64,000 nt of DNA from Bolinopsis microptera (Eukaryota > Ctenophora > Tentaculata > Lobata > Bolinopsidae). Under the pieces are notes generated by a model that saw only the letters and a program-made list of their open reading frames with translations, ran no database searches and was not told where the DNA came from. The stretch is taken from NCBI RefSeq assembly GCF_026151205.1, contig NC_087077.1, positions 992,001 to 1,056,000 of the forward strand. The letters run 5' to 3'. Shown one piece after another: positions 35,520 to 48,300 of the stretch. The stretch's first letter is position 1. Each line of letters begins with the position of its first letter. The translations under genes were made by a program, and so were the position numbers.

Positions 35520-37389
35520 GTAATTCCTTTTTTATAGCCTCAATTCTCAACCCCATCACCATGGTAACACCTCATCTAGTCACGTGCTTGATTTTAAGGG
35601 GATTATTCCCCACCGTAAATCTTGATAATCGTATTGTGATCCCCTTCTCAACCGCTGACCAGCCCAGATAACTAATTGCACTTCCCACCATTCACCAAAC
35701 ATTCCCCTCTCTCTGACAGCGCGTGTTTATTAATACTATTTTCTTCATTAAGTAGCGGTGGAATGTGGCTCTGTTGTTCCTTCTGACGATTAAATCAAAT
35801 GTTCATGGCATTTATAAAGACACTTTCATGACACCATGGTTCCTTACTTTTTGCGTTTTACTGTAAAAACTCTCAGTATACGCATCATATTAGACTATGT
35901 TAAACACAAAGCATTCCTTTATTTTACGTGTTTTACAGCCTTGATTACAGACTTCAGGGAATTAAGACGTCAATACCTGTCTAACTGCTCCCGAGCATTA
36001 TTTCCTCTCACAAAATACCTGCCACCCACACTTGTACAATGTGCTTGTGTTATGTGTTGTGTTTGCTATAATACAGCTGCTCTGACGCACCCGCCACACT
36101 TTCTTTTTGCGCATGAAAAGTGCGACTAGGTACAGTGTCTAGCTGCACTGCAGCAGGCTAGTAGTAATACTAGTAGTTCCATTAGTCTAATGCTAGTAAT
36201 CATGCTTGCAGTGCTCTGTGCTAGCTAGTAATCAAGTAATCAGGCGGTTCCTGGTGCCTAGCTCACACAACCTCTCTGTTATGCAGCTCAGTTAGGAAGT
36301 CTGAATATTTTCTGACCAAAACTCAAATCCATTGCCAGTAATTAATTTGTTGTAACCGGTACTAGGGTAAACACTTTGGGTAACCTACACAATACACAGT
36401 ACACAGTTCACAATGTTTAGTGTTATGGAGGTGTTATCATGAGTTATCGTTATGTTATACTCCCAGCAAAACCTTATGAAATTAAACATTTTTATCGTAA
36501 TCACGTATGCGGATGAACTAGAATAGAATCCCACAAACCCCTGCTGAAATTCGATATATTTACAAATTGGTAGCTCCTCCCTCATTCCCACGTAAAATGT
36601 TCCTCGTTATTAAGTTTTAGGTATCATAACATTATGAGGCTATTATGGGCCGGTGCCTAGTCCTTACACCTAATTCTTACCCGCTTTTCTTCTCGTTTTC
36701 TACTTCCTGTAAGTAGCTTAATGCTTTGTAATAAAACCTCGATTAGTATTTTCGTGAGGCTGCGAACAATTTTCTAAAGCTTCTTCAGTTTGAATACGAC
36801 CGGTGTTTTGCGGGTTTGCAGTTTGCGTATTTTCGTGTTGATCAAAGATGACTTGCAATACATTGGTGTACTTCTGTTTAGACCTATTTTGGTACCAGCA
36901 GGGTTTCCTATAGTTCGTGAATGTCTATAGCTATAACAAAGATAACCCACAAATATCGTCTCATATAAATGTGATAATCACTAGATCCATCCTTTCGCCT
37001 GATAACTTGATAATTTAAACTATGCTGCAGGCCTGCCGCGCTTTGTGCAGCATCTCAGCAAATTAGGAATATTTGCTTTAATTAGCCGCGATATGATAAA
37101 TGTTCACTTTTTACTGAGAATCGTGATAATTCGATAAAATCATTAGTGAAACAGTAGACCGTAAAATATTCCAACAGCAGTTGTAAAAGATCATGATGCA
37201 CAGAAGCAAGTCCACTTCGGAGTCACCACGCCCTCTTTCTCTCAATTCAGGTAGAAGATCTGCACTATAACATGCTTTGTCATTTCTTTTTTTCTGGAAT
37301 AAGCCCCCTGATATTTTCTTGTCCCTGGATATTAACCTATTACAACACCCAGTAGAACGTATATTCATGCAACAAGGTGAATTAACAGT
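35520..37389. other. No gene seen
   Basis: AT-rich. ORFs at 35836-36129 (+) and 37111-37368 (-) lack recognisable features. Confidence 0.4.
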
Positions 37390-39369
37390 TACAGTTTGAT
37401 CCCCAGATTACACCCCAACATTAAAACCCCAGATAACACCCCTAATATCACCCCAAATCACCCCAAATCACCAGATAACACCCCTAATATCACCCCAAAC
37501 CCCCAGATAACCCCCCTAACATCAGCCCAAATCCCCAGATAACACCCCCCCCCCCAATATCACCCCAAATCCCCAGATAACACCCCTAATATCACCCCAA
37601 ATCCCCAGATAACACCCCCAACATCAGCCCAAACCCCTAGATAACACCCCTAATATCACCCCAGATCCCCAGATAACACCCCCAATATCACCCCAGATCA
37701 CCAGATAACACCCCCAATATCACCCCAAACCCCAGATAACACCCCCAATATCACCCCAAACCCCCAGATAACACCCCCAATATCACCCCAGATCCCCAGA
37801 TAACACCCCCAATATCACCCCAGATCCCCAGATAACACCCCTAATATCACCCCAGATTCCCAAATAACACCCTCAATATCACCCCAGATCACCAGATAAC
37901 ACCCCCAATATCACCCCAAACCCCAGATAACACCCCCAATATCACCCCAAACCCCCAGATAACACCCCTAATATCTCCCCAAATCCCCAGATAACACCCC
38001 CAATATCACCCCAAATCCCCAGATTACACCCCCAACATTATCACCCCAGATGCCCAGATAACACCCCTAATATCACCCCAAATCCCCAGATAACACCCCC
38101 AATATCACCCCAGATCCCCAGATAACACCCCCAATATCACCCAAAATCCCCAGATAACACCCCCAATATCACCCCAAATCCCCAGATAACCCCCTAACAT
38201 CAGCCCAAATCCCCAGATAACACCCCCCCAATATCACCCCAAATCCCCAGATAACACCCCTGATATCACCCAAACCCCCAGATAACCCCCCTAACATCAG
38301 CCCAAATCCCCAGATAACACTCCCCCCCCCCGCCCCCAATATCACCCCAAATCACCAGATAACACCCCCAATATCACCCCAAATCCCCAGATGACACCCC
38401 TAATATCACCCCAAATCACCAGATAACCCCCCCCCCAATATCACCCCAAACCCCCAGATAACCCCCCTAACATCAGCCCAAATCCCCAGATAACACCCCC
38501 CCCCAATATCACCCCAAATCCCCAGATAACACCCCTAATATCACCCCAAATCCCCAGATAACACCCTCAATATCACCCCAAACCCCAGATAACACCCCAA
38601 TATCACCCCAAACCCCCAGATAACACCCCCAATATCATCCCAAATCCCCAGATAACTTCCTCAATATCACCCCAAACCCCAGATAACACCCCAATATCAC
38701 CCCAAACCCCAGATAACACCCCAATATCACCCCAAACCCCCAGATAACACCCCCAATATCACCCCAAACCCCCAGATAACACCCCAATATCACCCCAAAC
38801 CCCCAGATAACACCCCCAATATCTCCCCAGATAACACCCCTAATATCACCCCAGATCCTGACGACTCTGTGTTTGCTGCTGTGATCCCCAGATAACACCC
38901 CTAATATCTCCCCAGATCCTGACGACTCTGTGTTTGCTGCTGTGATCCCCAGATAACACCCCCAATATCTCCCCAGATCCTGACGACTCTGTGTTTGCTG
39001 CTGTGATCCCCAGATAACACCCCTAATATCACCCCAGATCCTGACGACTCTGTGTTTGCTGCTGTGATCCCCAGATAACACCCCCAATATCTCCCCAGAT
39101 AACACCCCTAATATCACCTCAGATCCTGACGACTCTGTGTTTGCTGCTGTGATCCCCAGATAACACCCCCAATATCACCCCAGATCCTGACGACTCTGTG
39201 TTTGCTGCTGTGATCCCCAGATAACACCCCCAATATCACCTCAGATCCTGACGACTCTGTGTTTGCTGCTGTGATCCCCAGATAACACCCCCAATATCAC
39301 CCCAGATCCTGACGACTCTGTGTTTGCTGCTGTGATCCCCAGATAACACCCCTAACATTATCACCCCAG
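37390..39369. repeat. ~31-bp C-rich minisatellite running into a splice acceptor
   Basis: Units follow CCCCAGATAACACCCCCAAT then ATCACCCCAAAT, with C-run length variation and a minor CTAACATCAGCCC variant. From about 38850 the array also contains eight copies of ATCCTGACGACTCTGTGTTT plus GCTGCTGTGA, identical to the first 30 nt of the calmodulin-like exon that begins at 39370. The array therefore ends exactly at that acceptor (CACCCCAG|AT). Confidence 0.95.
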
Positions 39370-42300
39370 ATCCTGACGACTCTGTGTTTGCTGCTGTGAC
39401 AGATGTTCAAATTGAGGAGTACCGTGAAGTGTTCAGGATATTTGACGCGGATCAGGACGGCAACATCTCCAGTACGGAGCTCATCAAGATTCTTAAGTAG
39501 GTGCTGATTGATCGCTTTGTCGTTAGCTCCAATTTGCCGGTATTATCTCAAAAGGTCCTAATTTGTTGGTATACGATCAAAACTACGATTGTAAGCTATA
39601 ACGAGCTTAGTAACGAGCTTAGTAATTCTCTGGCTTGCTTATCTCGGTGAACGCCTTTTACCGATAAGACATGGACAAAGCATATTTTTGGTGTTGACAG
39701 ACCCTCTGTAATAATAATATTCCATGTGTGTATTGGAGCTTCGGAATTGGAGCTTCGGAATTCCTTTTAAATTCCCCTCACCGTCTCTCCATCCTCCAGT
39801 AACTATAGTAACTATAGTAACTATAGTAACTATAGTAACTATAGTAACTATAGTAACTATAGTAACTATAGTAACTCTCACCGTCTCTCCATCCTCCAGA
39901 TCCTGTGGATTGGAACCTACTGATGAGCAGGTTCAGATACTAATTGAAAATGTAGATACAAATGGTAACGGAGTGGTAAGTTGTTTTTGGCTTGTTTTAC
40001 TGGTATCTTTAATGTACGTTTTAATTAAAAAGTTGTTGTCATGTGCCATTATAAAGTTAGGTGCGTAGAATCAGTGTTATGTTAACAAGTGATCTCGCCA
40101 CCTGCAGAGGTGACATATGTTATAGTTATCGGTGAATAGGTAATTGATTCTATCAACACTCAAACTTGTCTTCTCGTGATTTAAAGTACATCCTAAGCTA
40201 GTCCATTACAATTATGCTAGCTGTTATACAGTGGGACACAGGCTTTATACAGTGGGACACAAGCTTTATACAGTGGGACACAGGCTTTATACAGTGGGAC
40301 ACAGGCTTTATACAGTGGGACACAGGCTTCATACAGTGGGACACAGGCTTCATACAGTGGGACACAGGCTTTATACAGTGGGACACAGGCTTTATACAGT
40401 GGGACACAGGCTTTATACAGTGGGACACAGGCTTTATAAAGTGGGACACAGGCTTTATACAGTGGGACACAGGCTTTATACAGTGGGACACAGGCTTTAT
40501 ACAGTGGGACACAGGCTTTATACAGTGGGACACAAGCTTTATACAGTGGGACACAGGCTTCATACAGTGGGACACAGGCTTCATACAGTGGGACACAGGC
40601 TTTATACAGTGGGACACAGGCTTTATACAGTGGGACACAGGCTTTATACAGTGGGACACAGGCTTTATACAGTGGGACACAGGCTTTATACAGTGGGACA
40701 CAGGCTTTATACAGTGGGACACAGGCTTTATACAGTGGGACACAGGCTTTATACAGTGGGACACAGGCTTTATACAGTGGGACACAGGCTTTATACAGTG
40801 GGACACAGGCTTTATACAGTGGGACACAAGCTTTATACAGTGGGACACAGGCTTTATACAGTGGGACACAGGTTTCATACAGTGGGACACAGGCTTTATA
40901 CAGTGGGACACAGGCTTTATACAGTGGGACACAGGCTTTATACAGTGGGACACAGGCTTTATACAGTGGGACACAGGCTTTATACAGTGGGACACAGGCT
41001 TTATACAGTGGGACACAGGCTTTATACAGTGGGACACAGGCTTTTTATGTTGGAATCGTCAAGAAACTATTTAATCCTCTTTTCAAGATTAGCAATCGCG
41101 TTCCATCAACTCTAAAATGCTGCATTAACTACAGGGTGGGCCAAAAGTCAGTACCCATACGTTGGCCTTAATAGCTCCGCCGTGTTTTATATTTGAGAGC
41201 TGTTGCTTTGCAGATGGCATACTGTATTTACTAGTTCGAGGATTCTGTCGTCAAAATTTGAAAATTCGAATATTTTAGACCACGCCCATTCAATATTAAA
41301 ACACCTATATTGTTTTCTCTGAACATGCTGGACGCCTAATTTTTTCAGAGACGGTAGATTATCAAATGTTGCATATGATCTGAAAACATGAGGTAAAACG
41401 GATTAGAAATGACGAAGTTATCAAGCATTTTCTGTATCTCGTTAACAAAATTGACTGGGTGATTATGTGACACCGTGACACGACACCTTAATTGGGCACC
41501 CTTAACAATTCCCATAACGTTTAACGGGGTAGTTAACGGGGTCACCTTATCACGTGATTAGGTAAACCAATCACCTGATCACACGTAATGAATAAACTCG
41601 TTATGCTTCATATCTCGGTCATCCGAGAAGCTACAGTTATAATTCTTTCAGGACAAACGTAATTCGAATGGCCAAACACAATTCAATAACATTTAGCTTG
41701 ATCCGACTATCCAAACTATCAAATAAATGTGAAAATGAACCTCCATTTGAAAAAAATGAACACGAATATTTTTCGAGTTGACAAATTCCTCGAACCAGTG
41801 GTGGTACTAAGTCATACCAGAAAGAAGTATTTAAATTGGGCACTCAGTGACTGAGCTATAAAGGCCAACGTATGGGTACTGACTTTTGGCCCACCCTGTA
41901 TATTGAATAGCTGTTTTTTCTCTCCAGATAGCAATTAGTTCTATATTGAATAGCTGTTTTTCACTCCAGATAGAGTTTACAGAGTTCTGTCAGTTAATGA
42001 TAAAGTACTTCTCTCCAGATAGAGTTTACAGAGTTCTGCCAGTTAATGATAAAGTACTCTCTCCAGATAGAGTTTACAGAGTTCTGCCAGTTAATGATAA
42101 AGTACTTCCCTCCAGATAGAGTTTACAGAGTTCTGTCAGTTAATGATAAAGTACTTCTCTCCAGATAGAGTTTACAGAGTTCTGCCAGTTAATGATAAAG
42201 TACTTCTCTCCAGATAGAGTTTACAGAGTTCTGCCAGTTAATGATAAAGTACTTCTCTCCAGATAGAGTTTACAGAGTTCTGCCAGTTAATGATAAAGTA

Positions 42301-45300
42301 CTTCTCTCCAGATAGAGTTTACAGAGTTCTGCCAGTTAATGATAAAGTACTCTCTCCAGATAGAGTTTACAGAGTTCTGCCAGTTAATGATAAAGTACTT
42401 CTCTCCAGATAGAGTTTACAGAGTTCTGCCAGTTAATGATAAAGTACTTCTCTCCAGATAGAGTTTACAGAGTTCTGCCAGTTAATGATAAAGTACTTCT
42501 CTCCAGATAGAGTTTACAGAGTTCTGCCAGTTAATGATAAAGTACTCTCTCCAGATAGAGTTTACAGAGTTCTGCCAGTTAATGATAAAGTACTTCTCTC
42601 CAGATAGAGTTTACAGAGTTCTGTCAGTTAATGATAAAGTACTTCTCTCCAGATAGAGTTTACAGAGTTCTGCCAGTTAATGATAAAGTACTCTCTCCAG
42701 ATAGAGTTTACAGAGTTCTGCCAGTTAATGATAAAGTACTTCTCTCCAGATAGAGTTTACAGAGTTCTGCCAGTTAATGATAAAGTACTTCTCTCCAGAT
42801 AGAGTTTACAGAGTTCTGCCAGTTAATGATAAAGTACTCTCTCCAGATAGAGTTTACAGAGTTCTGCCAGTTAATGATAAAGTACTTCTCTCCAGATAGA
42901 GTTTACAGAGTTCTGCCAGTTAATGATAAAGTACTTCACTCCAGATAGAGTTTACAGAGTTCTGCCAGTTAATGATAAAGTACTCTCCAGATAGAGTTTA
43001 CAGAGTTCTGTCAGTTAATGATAAAGTACTTCTCTCCAGATAGAGTTTACAGAGTTCTGCCAGTTAATGATAAAGTACTTCTCTCCAGATAGAGTTTACA
43101 GAGTTCTGCCAGTTAATGATAAAGTACTCTCCAGATAGAGTTTACAGAGTTCTGCCAGTTAATGATAAAGTACTTCACTCCAGATAGAGTTTACAGAGTT
43201 CTGCCAGTTAATGATAAAGTACTTCTCTCCAGATAGAGTTTACAGAGTTCTGCCAGTTAATGATAAAGTACTTCTCTCCAGATAGAGTTTACAGAGTTCT
43301 GCCAGTTAATGATAAAGTACTTCTCTCCAGATAGAGTTTACAGAGTTCTGCCAGTTAATGATAAAGTACTTCTCTCCAGATAGAGTTTACAGAGTTCTGC
43401 CAGTTAATGATAAAGTACTTCTCTCCAGATAGAGTTTACAGAGTTCTGCCAGTTAATGATAAAGTACTTCTCTCCAGATAGAGTTTACAGAGTTCTGCCA
43501 GTTAATGATAAAGTACTTCTCTCCAGATAGAGTTTACAGAGTTCTGCCAGTTAATGATAAAGTACTTCTCTCCAGATAGAGTTTACAGAGTTCTGTCAGT
43601 TAATGATAAAGTACTCTCCAGATAGAGTTTACAGAGTTCTGCCAGTTAATGATAAAGTACTCTCCAGATAGAGTTTACAGAGTTCTGTCAGTTAATGATA
43701 AAGTACTTCTCTCCAGATAGAGTTTACAGAGTTCTGCCAGTTAATGATAAAGTACTTCTCTCCAGATAGAGTTTACAGAGTTCTGCCAGTTAATGATAAA
43801 GTACTCTCCAGATAGAGTTTACAGAGTTCTGCCAGTTAATGATAAAGTACTCTCCAGATAGAGTTTACAGAGTTCTGCCAGTTAATGATAAAGTACTTCT
43901 CTCCAGATAGAGTTTACAGAGTTCTGCCAGTTAATGATAAAGTACTTCTCTCCAGATAGAGTTTACAGAGTTCTGTCAGTTAATGATAAAGTACTCTCCA
44001 GATAGAGTTTACAGAGTTCTGCCAGTTAATGATAAAGTACTTCTCTCCAGATAGAGTTTACAGAGTTCTGCCAGTTAATGATAAAGTACTTCTCTCCAGA
44101 TAGAGTTTACAGAGTTCTGCCAGTTAATGATAAAGTACTTCTCTCCAGATAGAGTTTACAGAGTTCTGCCAGTTAATGATAAAGTACTTCTCTCCAGATA
44201 GAGTTTACAGAGTTCTGCCAGTTAATGATAAAGTACTTCTCTCCAGATAGAGTTTACAGAGTTCTGCCAGTTAATGATAAAGTACTTCTCTCCAGATAGA
44301 GTTTACAGAGTTCTGCCAGTTAATGATAAAGTACTTCTCTCCAGATAGAGTTTACAGAGTTCTGCCAGTTAATGATAAAGTACTTCTCTCCAGATAGAGT
44401 TTACAGAGTTCTGCCAGTTAATGATAAAGTACTTCTCTCCAGATAGAGTTTACAGAGTTCTGCCAGTTAATGATAAAGTACTCTCCAGATAGAGTTTACA
44501 GAGTTCTGCCAGTTAATGATAAAGTACTTCTCTCCAGATAGAGTTTACAGAGTTCTGCCAGTTAATGATAAAGTACTTCTCTCCAGATAGAGTTTACAGA
44601 GTTCTGCCAGTTAATGATAAAGTACTTCTCTCCAGATAGAGTTTACAGAGTTCTGCCAGTTAATGATAAAGTACTTCTCTCCAGATAGAGTTTACAGAGT
44701 TCTGCCAGTTAATGATAAAGTACTTCTCTCCAGATAGAGTTTACAGAGTTCTGCCAGTTAATGATAAAGTACTTCTCTCCAGATAGAGTTTACAGAGTTC
44801 TGCCAGTTAATGATAAAGTACTTCTCTCCAGATAGAGTTTACAGAGTTCTGCCAGTTAATGATAAAGTACTTCTCTCCAGATAGAGTTTACAGAGTTCTG
44901 CCAGTTAATGATAAAGTACTTCTCTCCAGATAGAGTTTACAGAGTTCTGCCAGTTAATGATAAAGTACTTCTCTCCAGATAGAGTTTACAGAGTTCTGCC
45001 AGTTAATGATAAAGTACTTCTCTCCAGATAGAGTTTACAGAGTTCTGCCAGTTAATGATAAAGTACTTCTCTCCAGATAGAGTTTACAGAGTTCTGCCAG
45101 TTAATGATAAAGTACTTCTCTCCAGATAGAGTTTACAGAGTTCTGCCAGTTAATGATAAAGTACTTCTCTCCAGATAGAGTTTACAGAGTTCTGCCAGTT
45201 AATGATAAAGTACTTCTCTCCAGATAGAGTTTACAGAGTTCTGTCAGTTAATGATAAAGTACTTCTCTCCAGATAGAGTTTACAGAGTTCTGCCAGTTAA

Positions 45301-48300
45301 TGATAAAGTACTTCTCTCCAGATAGAGTTTACAGAGTTCTGCCAGTTAATGATAAAGTACTTCTCTCCAGATAGAGTTTACAGAGTTCTGCCAGTTAATG
45401 ATAAAGTACTTCTCTCCAGATAGAGTTTACAGAGTTCTGCCAGTTAATGATAAAGTACTTCTCTCCAGATAGAGTTTACAGAGTTCTGCCAGTTAATGAT
45501 AAAGTACTTCTCTCCAGATAGAGTTTACAGAGTTCTGCCAGTTAATGATAAAGTACTTCTCTCCAGATAGAGTTTACAGAGTTCTGCCAGTTAATGATAA
45601 AGTACTTCTCTCCAGATAGAGTTACAGAGTTCTGCCAGTTAATGATAAAGTACTTCTCTCCAGATAGAGTTTACAGAGTTCTGCTCAGTTAATGATAAAG
45701 TACTCTCCAGATAGAGTTTACAGAGTTCTGCCTTCATGATATCTCAATAGAGTTACAGATTTGTTATATAAGTACTCCTCCAGTTAGAGTTTTAAGAGTT
45801 TTGCCCGGTTTTTATAAATATTCTCTCCGATAGAGTTTTAAAAGTTCTATTAAAAATAAAGTATTCTTCGTAGAGTTTAAGATTCTTTCAGTTAAAAGAA
45901 AAGTCTTCACTCCCCGATAGGTTTACAAAGTTCTGTATTTTTTGAAAAAAGTTTTCTCTCCAGGGGAAAATTTAAGTTTTTTGCCCGTTAATTTAAAGTC
46001 TTCCAGATAGGTTTACAGGTTCTGCCAAATTAATGTAAAGTATTCTCTCCCGATAGAGTTTACGGTTTGCCCGTAATAAAAAAAGTACTTTTATCCAATA
46101 GAGTTTTTCAAGTTTCTGCCTTTTTTAATGATTTTAAAGTACTTTTCCCCAGATAAGTTTTTAAAAGAGTTTTTTTTGCCAGGTTTAATATAAAATACCT
46201 CCGATAGGTTTAAAAAGGGTTTTGCCGTTAAGATAAAGTACTTCACTCCAATAAGGGGTTTACAGAGTTCTGCCAGTTTAAAGAAAAGTACTTCACTCCA
46301 GATAGAGTTTACAGAGTTCTGCCAGTTAATGATAAAGTACTCTCCAGATAGAGTTTACAGAGTTCTGCCAGTTAATATTTTAAAATCTTACTCCCGATAA
46401 GTTTACAGAGTTTGCCCGTAATGAAAAGTACTTCATCCAGAAGAGTTTACAAGTTCTGGCATTTTTTGAAAAAAAGTACTTCTCCAGATAGGTTTACAGG
46501 TTTGAGTTAAAGATAAAATACTTCTCTTCCCCGATAGAGTTTTTTTTTTTCAAGTTCGCCCGTTAAGATAAAGTACTTCACCCGATAGAGTTTCAGAGTT
46601 CTGCCAGTTAATGTAAAGTATTCTTCCCAAAGAGTTTACAGAGTTCGCAGTTTAAAGATAAAAATATTTTCCAGATAGAGTTTACAGATTTGTCATTTTT
46701 AATGATTAAAAAATATTCACCCAGATAGAGTTTACAGAGTTTTGTCGTTAAATTTTTTTAAAGTATTCTTTTCCGATAGAGTTTACAGGTTTGCCCTTAA
46801 TATAAAATATTTCTCCCGTAGGTTTACGAGTTCTGCCATTAATGATAAAATACTCCGTAGAGTTTTTCAGATTCTGCCAGTTAATGATAAAATAAATTCT
46901 TTCCCAAAAAGTTTTTCGAGTTCTGTCAGTTAAGATAAAATCTTTTTCCCAATAGAGTTTTCAGAGTTCTTCAGTTAATGATAAAAATCTCCCAGATAGA
47001 GTTTTTTAAAAAGCCCCCCGAAATTTTAATATAAATACTTTCCAAAAGAGTTTTTGGTTCTGCCGTTAATGATAAAGTACTTCTCTCCCGAAAGTTTTCG
47101 AGTTCTGCCAGTTTTTAATAAAAAAAGTATTCTCTCCAATAGAGTTTACAGGTTCTGCCCGTTTTTAAAGAAAAAGATTTCTCCAGATAGGTTTCAGAGT
47201 TTTTGTAGTTAATGATAAAAAATCTTTTCTCCGTAGATTTACAGAGTTTTTGCCAGTTAATGATAAAAATACTTTTCCCCGATAGAGGTTTAAGAGTTTG
47301 CCAGAATGATAAAGTACTTCATCCCAAAAGAGTTTCGAGTTTTTTCCATTTTAAAGTAAAGTCTTTTCTCCAAAGATAGAGTTTACAAATTCTGAAATTT
47401 TAAAGATAAAGTACTCTCTCCGATGAGTTTACAGAGTTCTGCCCGTTAAAGATAAAGTATTCACTCGATAGAGTTTAAAAGGGGTTTTGCCAGTTAATGA
47501 TTTTAAAATTATTTCTCTCCAGTAGGTTTTTCAGAGTTCTGCCCGTTTAAAGATAAATATTCTCTCCCAAAAGAGTTTAAGATTTTCCCTTAATGTAAAG
47601 TACTTCTCTCAATAGAGTTTTTTTCAGAGTTCTGCAGTTAAAGATAAAAGTACTCTCCCGATAGAGTTTTAAGAGTTCGCAGTTAAAGTTTTAAAATACT
47701 TTTCCCCCCATAGGTTTTTCAGATTCTGTAGTTAATAAAAATTTTCTCCAGATAGAGTTTTTCCCCGATTTTTTGCCCGTAATGATAAAGTTTCTTCCCC
47801 TTTGGTTTTTCGAGTTCTGGCATTAAAAAAAAGTACTCTCCAAAGTTTACAAGTTTTCCAGTTAATGATTAAAATATTTCTCCAGTGAGTTTTCAGAGTT
47901 TGCCCGTTAATGATAAAGTACTTCATCCAGTTTTGAGTTTACAGATTCGCCAGAAGAAAAAAAAATCTCTCCAATAGGGTTTTTTTTAGAGTTTTCTTTT
48001 ATTTTGAAAAAGTACTTCCCAATAGAGTTTTTTCGAGTTTTTGCCGTTAATATAAAGTAAATCTCCAGATGAGTTTTAAAGAGTTTGCCAGTTTAATATT
48101 CTCCCGATAGAGTTTACAAGTTCTGCCAAAATTAAGATAAATATTTTTTTCCGATAGAGTTTAAGGTTCTGCCCGTTTAAGATAAAAGTACTTCTTCAAA
48201 AGAGTTGAGTTTTTTGGGTTTTTGATTAAAAAAAAGTATTCAAGATAGGGAAAAATTTTCAGGTCTGAGTTAAAAGAAAAAGTATCTAGATAAGTTTTTT

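Noticed and set aside
38635-39117. 160-codon minus-strand ORF rich in ILGVLSG
   Set aside because: Opposite strand of the C-rich minisatellite before the calmodulin-like gene.
40198-41115. Open frames of 279-294 codons on both strands
   Set aside because: They are translations of the 21-bp minisatellite; unit length divisible by three with no stop codons.
41960-45735. True multiplication of an exon giving a protein with many EF-hands
   Set aside because: Each unit has only 39 nt of exon, and the 46-49-nt units put successive copies out of frame with stops; no complete EF-hand is repeated.
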